A stretch of DNA of 6,853 bases from Desulfurococcales archaeon (lineage in GTDB: Archaea > Thermoproteota > Thermoprotei_A > Sulfolobales > Acidilobaceae). Positions 5,025 to 6,853 of the stretch are shown here, one piece after another; positions within the stretch are counted from its first letter, which is position 1; every line of letters starts with the position of its first letter. The notes beneath the pieces were generated by a model. That model was given only the letters and a program-made list of their open reading frames with translations, did no database searches and was not told where the DNA came from. Location of the stretch: contig WAOU01000117.1 of NCBI GenBank assembly GCA_015521095.1, forward strand, positions 1 through 6,853, written 5' to 3'. Position numbers and translations under genes: made by a program.

Positions 5025-6853
5025 ACTTCCTCACCTCTACGATTATGTCTAGGTCTCGTGAAGAGGCTGATGGGTCATTGTAGTCTAGTTCGATCGATTT
5101 AACGGCCCCGTCTCCTCCTAGGGGGCCGAAACCATAGCTGGCCATAAATCTTGAGAGCTGTCCTGTACCATGTGGAACTACGATGACGTCTGGTCTTACG
5201 CCCTCTGTTATGTGTACTTTTGCGAGAACCTTGAATTCGGGAGTGTGGATCGTGTATTCTGGGTCGAAGCTACGCTTGTATGATATTATGACTTTGTCTC
5301 CTTCTTTGAGCCCTAGCTTGCTGGCTGTGTCTGGGTGTATCCATACTTTGTCTGCATGGTGTTTAGCGAGGAAGTATCTGAGCCAGTCATTGTTGACTGT
5401 CTTGGAGTGTCTGTTCATGGCGAATACTGTGGATACCATTACTAGCTCGTTGTCTGCTAGACTGGTCTCATCATAGGTGAAGCCTGGGTTCCATTTTGGT
5501 AGTGGATCATATCCGTATTCGGCGAGCTCTGTTGGCAGAATTTCTATTCTGCCGGAGGGCGTCTTTAGACTGGTTAGATCCTTAGGTTTCCATTCTATAC
5601 TGATTACTTTCTCTCTTCTTAGATCGTCAAGTGTTATGTTTGCGCCCGTTTTATCATTGTACTTTTCGATCATCTTCTCTAGTTTTTCTTGTCCGCTAAT
5701 GAGGAAGTACTCGGAGAAGTACTCGTTTTCTAGCTCTGTCTTTGATATTCCGAGTTTTTCTCCGATTTTGTATGCTAGTTGTTTTACTATCCAGGATTCG
5801 CTTTTCGCATCGGGATATAGGGGCTCTATCCCGTCTACCCAGTTTATTCTTGTTGTTATATCGAAGCTCTTTGAGAACCCAATATTGGCTCCTCCCTCGA
5901 GGAAGAATTTCTCGGGGAGCACGATGTTTGCCAGGGCTGCCATCTCATCGGGGTATATGTTTACGTTTACTACTATTCCATTGTTATCGTATATTACGTG
6001 ATTGATTGCCCTCTCTATTAGGTCGTAGTCCAAGAATGCTTGTAGTCCCTGGCCCCATACTATTACTACTTTTACCGGGTAGGGATAGTCGTTTAGAATG
6101 TTATACCATACCTTCTGATAGGCTCCTTCCTTGGTGTTTTTCTTATACAGTGGGAACCTCTCTCTTTCATCTATAGTCTTACCCTGGTATTCCTCTGGTA
6201 TCGGATATAGGTCGGCGAAAGTCTTCTTCGGAGTCTTACTGATCGCCTTTGATACGAATTTCGCGTTCCTGTTATATAGCCATCCTCCTGGCCTCTCGAT
6301 GTTTCCTGTGAGTGCCATTAGTATACCTACGGCTTTGTATGCTTCTACGCCTTGTCCCCTGTTTGGTCCCGTTCCTCCGCTACGTTTCCAGTGCGGTATG
6401 CTTGCGGGCTTAGTGGTTGCGAATTCGACTGCTATTTCTTTAATCTTATCGGCTGGCACTCCGCTAACGGATTCTGCCCATTCCGGCGTGTATTCTTGTA
6501 TCCTTTCTTTTAAGATTTTAAATGCTGTCTTAGCATAGGTGCCATTATAGTCTCCTTCCCATTCTAGCTGTGGGCTTAGTGCTGTATCGATTGGGACTAT
6601 TTGGCCCTTTATCTTGTCGTAGACTAGGAGGTTTCCGTCTTCGTCTTTTATGTATTGGTAGGTCTCTGGATCCACGAGGAGTGGTGCGTTCGTGTATTTT
6701 GTTAAGAAGTCCTCGTCGTAGAGTCCCTCGTTTATTATGACGTTTATCATGGCTAGTAGTACTGCTAGGTCAGTGCCTGGCTTGATTGGTATCCATTCGG
6801 TTGCTTTACTTGCTGTCTCTGATAGCCTGGGCTCAAATACTATTATCTTGGCT
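5017..6853 (-). CDS. Molybdopterin oxidoreductase catalytic subunit, N-terminus outside window (PsrA/sulfur-reductase-like)
   Basis: The last 611 residues of a DMSO-reductase-family molybdenum enzyme. The frame stays open to the window edge; the ATG at 6750 is internal, since residues before it (EPRLSETASKA, then WIPIKPGTD) are a typical molybdopterin-guanine-dinucleotide contact region. Also visible are ALTGNIERPGGW (a family hallmark), VVIVWGQGLQAF, the ANIVLPEKFFLEGGANIG segment matching the usual AD-x-VLP block, and a C-terminal cofactor-binding barrel with NRHSKTVNNDWLRYF, VWIHPDTASKLGLKEGDKV and VVPHGTGQLSRF. The N-terminal [4Fe-4S] site, the molybdenum ligand and any twin-arginine signal are not in the window. 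With the downstream iron-sulfur and NrfD-type subunits this forms an A-B-C respiratory complex. Polysulfide/sulfur reductase is the best guess; thiosulfate, tetrathionate and arsenate reductases of the same clade are not excluded. Confidence 0.9.
   Translation of the reverse strand, partial: AKIIVFEPRLSETASKATEWIPIKPGTDLAVLLAMINVIINEGLYDEDFLTKYTNAPLLVDPETYQYIKDEDGNLLVYDKIKGQIVPIDTALSPQLEWEGDYNGTYAKTAFKILKERIQEYTPEWAESVSGVPADKIKEIAVEFATTKPASIPHWKRSGGTGPNRGQGVEAYKAVGILMALTGNIERPGGWLYNRNAKFVSKAISKTPKKTFADLYPIPEEYQGKTIDERERFPLYKKNTKEGAYQKVWYNILNDYPYPVKVVIVWGQGLQAFLDYDLIERAINHVIYDNNGIVVNVNIYPDEMAALANIVLPEKFFLEGGANIGFSKSFDITTRINWVDGIEPLYPDAKSESWIVKQLAYKIGEKLGISKTELENEYFSEYFLISGQEKLEKMIEKYNDKTGANITLDDLRREKVISIEWKPKDLTSLKTPSGRIEILPTELAEYGYDPLPKWNPGFTYDETSLADNELVMVSTVFAMNRHSKTVNNDWLRYFLAKHHADKVWIHPDTASKLGLKEGDKVIISYKRSFDPEYTIHTPEFKVLAKVHITEGVRPDVIVVPHGTGQLSRFMASYGFGPLGGDGAVKSIELDYNDPSASSRDLDIIVEVRKYG

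Noticed and set aside
5477..6001. A 174-residue + strand open frame antisense to the molybdenum catalytic gene, and other long antisense frames at 5183-5476 and 6131-6538
   Set aside because: They are Ser/Leu-rich shadow frames across a clearly conserved gene on the opposite strand, with no recognisable domain.
6748..6750. An ATG that could be taken as the start of the molybdenum catalytic subunit
   Set aside because: The frame continues upstream to the window edge with conserved family residues, so this Met is internal and the gene is cut by the window.
1..6853. Search for CRISPR repeats, tRNA or rRNA genes, insertion sequences and attachment sites
   Set aside because: No regularly spaced repeats, cloverleaf-like segments, transposase-like frames or flanking duplications were seen. 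Coding genes fill almost the whole window.

Overview
The window looks like chromosomal DNA from a hyperthermophilic archaeon, most likely a crenarchaeon of the Desulfurococcales/Pyrodictiales type. The evidence is an archaeal-type short triosephosphate isomerase, AGA/AGG for Arg, ATA for Ile and CTA for Leu as favoured codons, purine-rich coding strands on both sides, many CTAG tetramers, and strong GGAGGTGA-type ribosome binding sites placed about six bases before the start codons. The taxon is an inference from style and gene content. No rRNA or other marker is present.

Layout. On the + strand, positions 1-2042 carry the 3' end of a hyuA-like gene followed closely by a complete hyuB-like gene. 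Together they encode an ATP-dependent hydantoinase/5-oxoprolinase-family enzyme. All remaining genes lie on the - strand and converge on hyuB. Reading right to left in their own direction they are: a molybdopterin oxidoreductase catalytic subunit cut off by the right edge (5017-6853), a four-cluster [4Fe-4S] electron-transfer subunit (4452-5024), an NrfD/PsrC-type membrane anchor (3507-4445), a gap of about 200 bases, an archaeal triosephosphate isomerase (2637-3305), a 92-base gap, and a small membrane methyltransferase of the isoprenylcysteine carboxyl methyltransferase/phospholipid methyltransferase fold (2035-2544). The methyltransferase overlaps the tail of hyuB by eight bases.

How the genes work together. 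The three rightmost genes form a tight A-B-C operon (8-base overlap, then a 6-base gap). Its architecture is that of polysulfide/sulfur/thiosulfate/tetrathionate/arsenate reductases: a molybdenum catalytic subunit, an iron-sulfur relay and a quinone-reactive membrane subunit. In a sulfur-respiring archaeon, sulfur or polysulfide reduction is the natural first guess. However, the part of the catalytic subunit carrying the Mo ligand and N-terminal iron-sulfur site lies outside the window, so the substrate is not settled. Triosephosphate isomerase is a central glycolysis/gluconeogenesis enzyme. The methyltransferase substrate is unknown.

Overall this is an ordinary metabolic region. I see no CRISPR array, mobile element, defence cassette, tRNA or rRNA. 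The points worth a second look are a potential hairpin that overlaps the ribosome binding site of the membrane subunit, the start-codon choice of triosephosphate isomerase, the orphan methyltransferase, and an inverted repeat between the respiratory operon and the isomerase gene.
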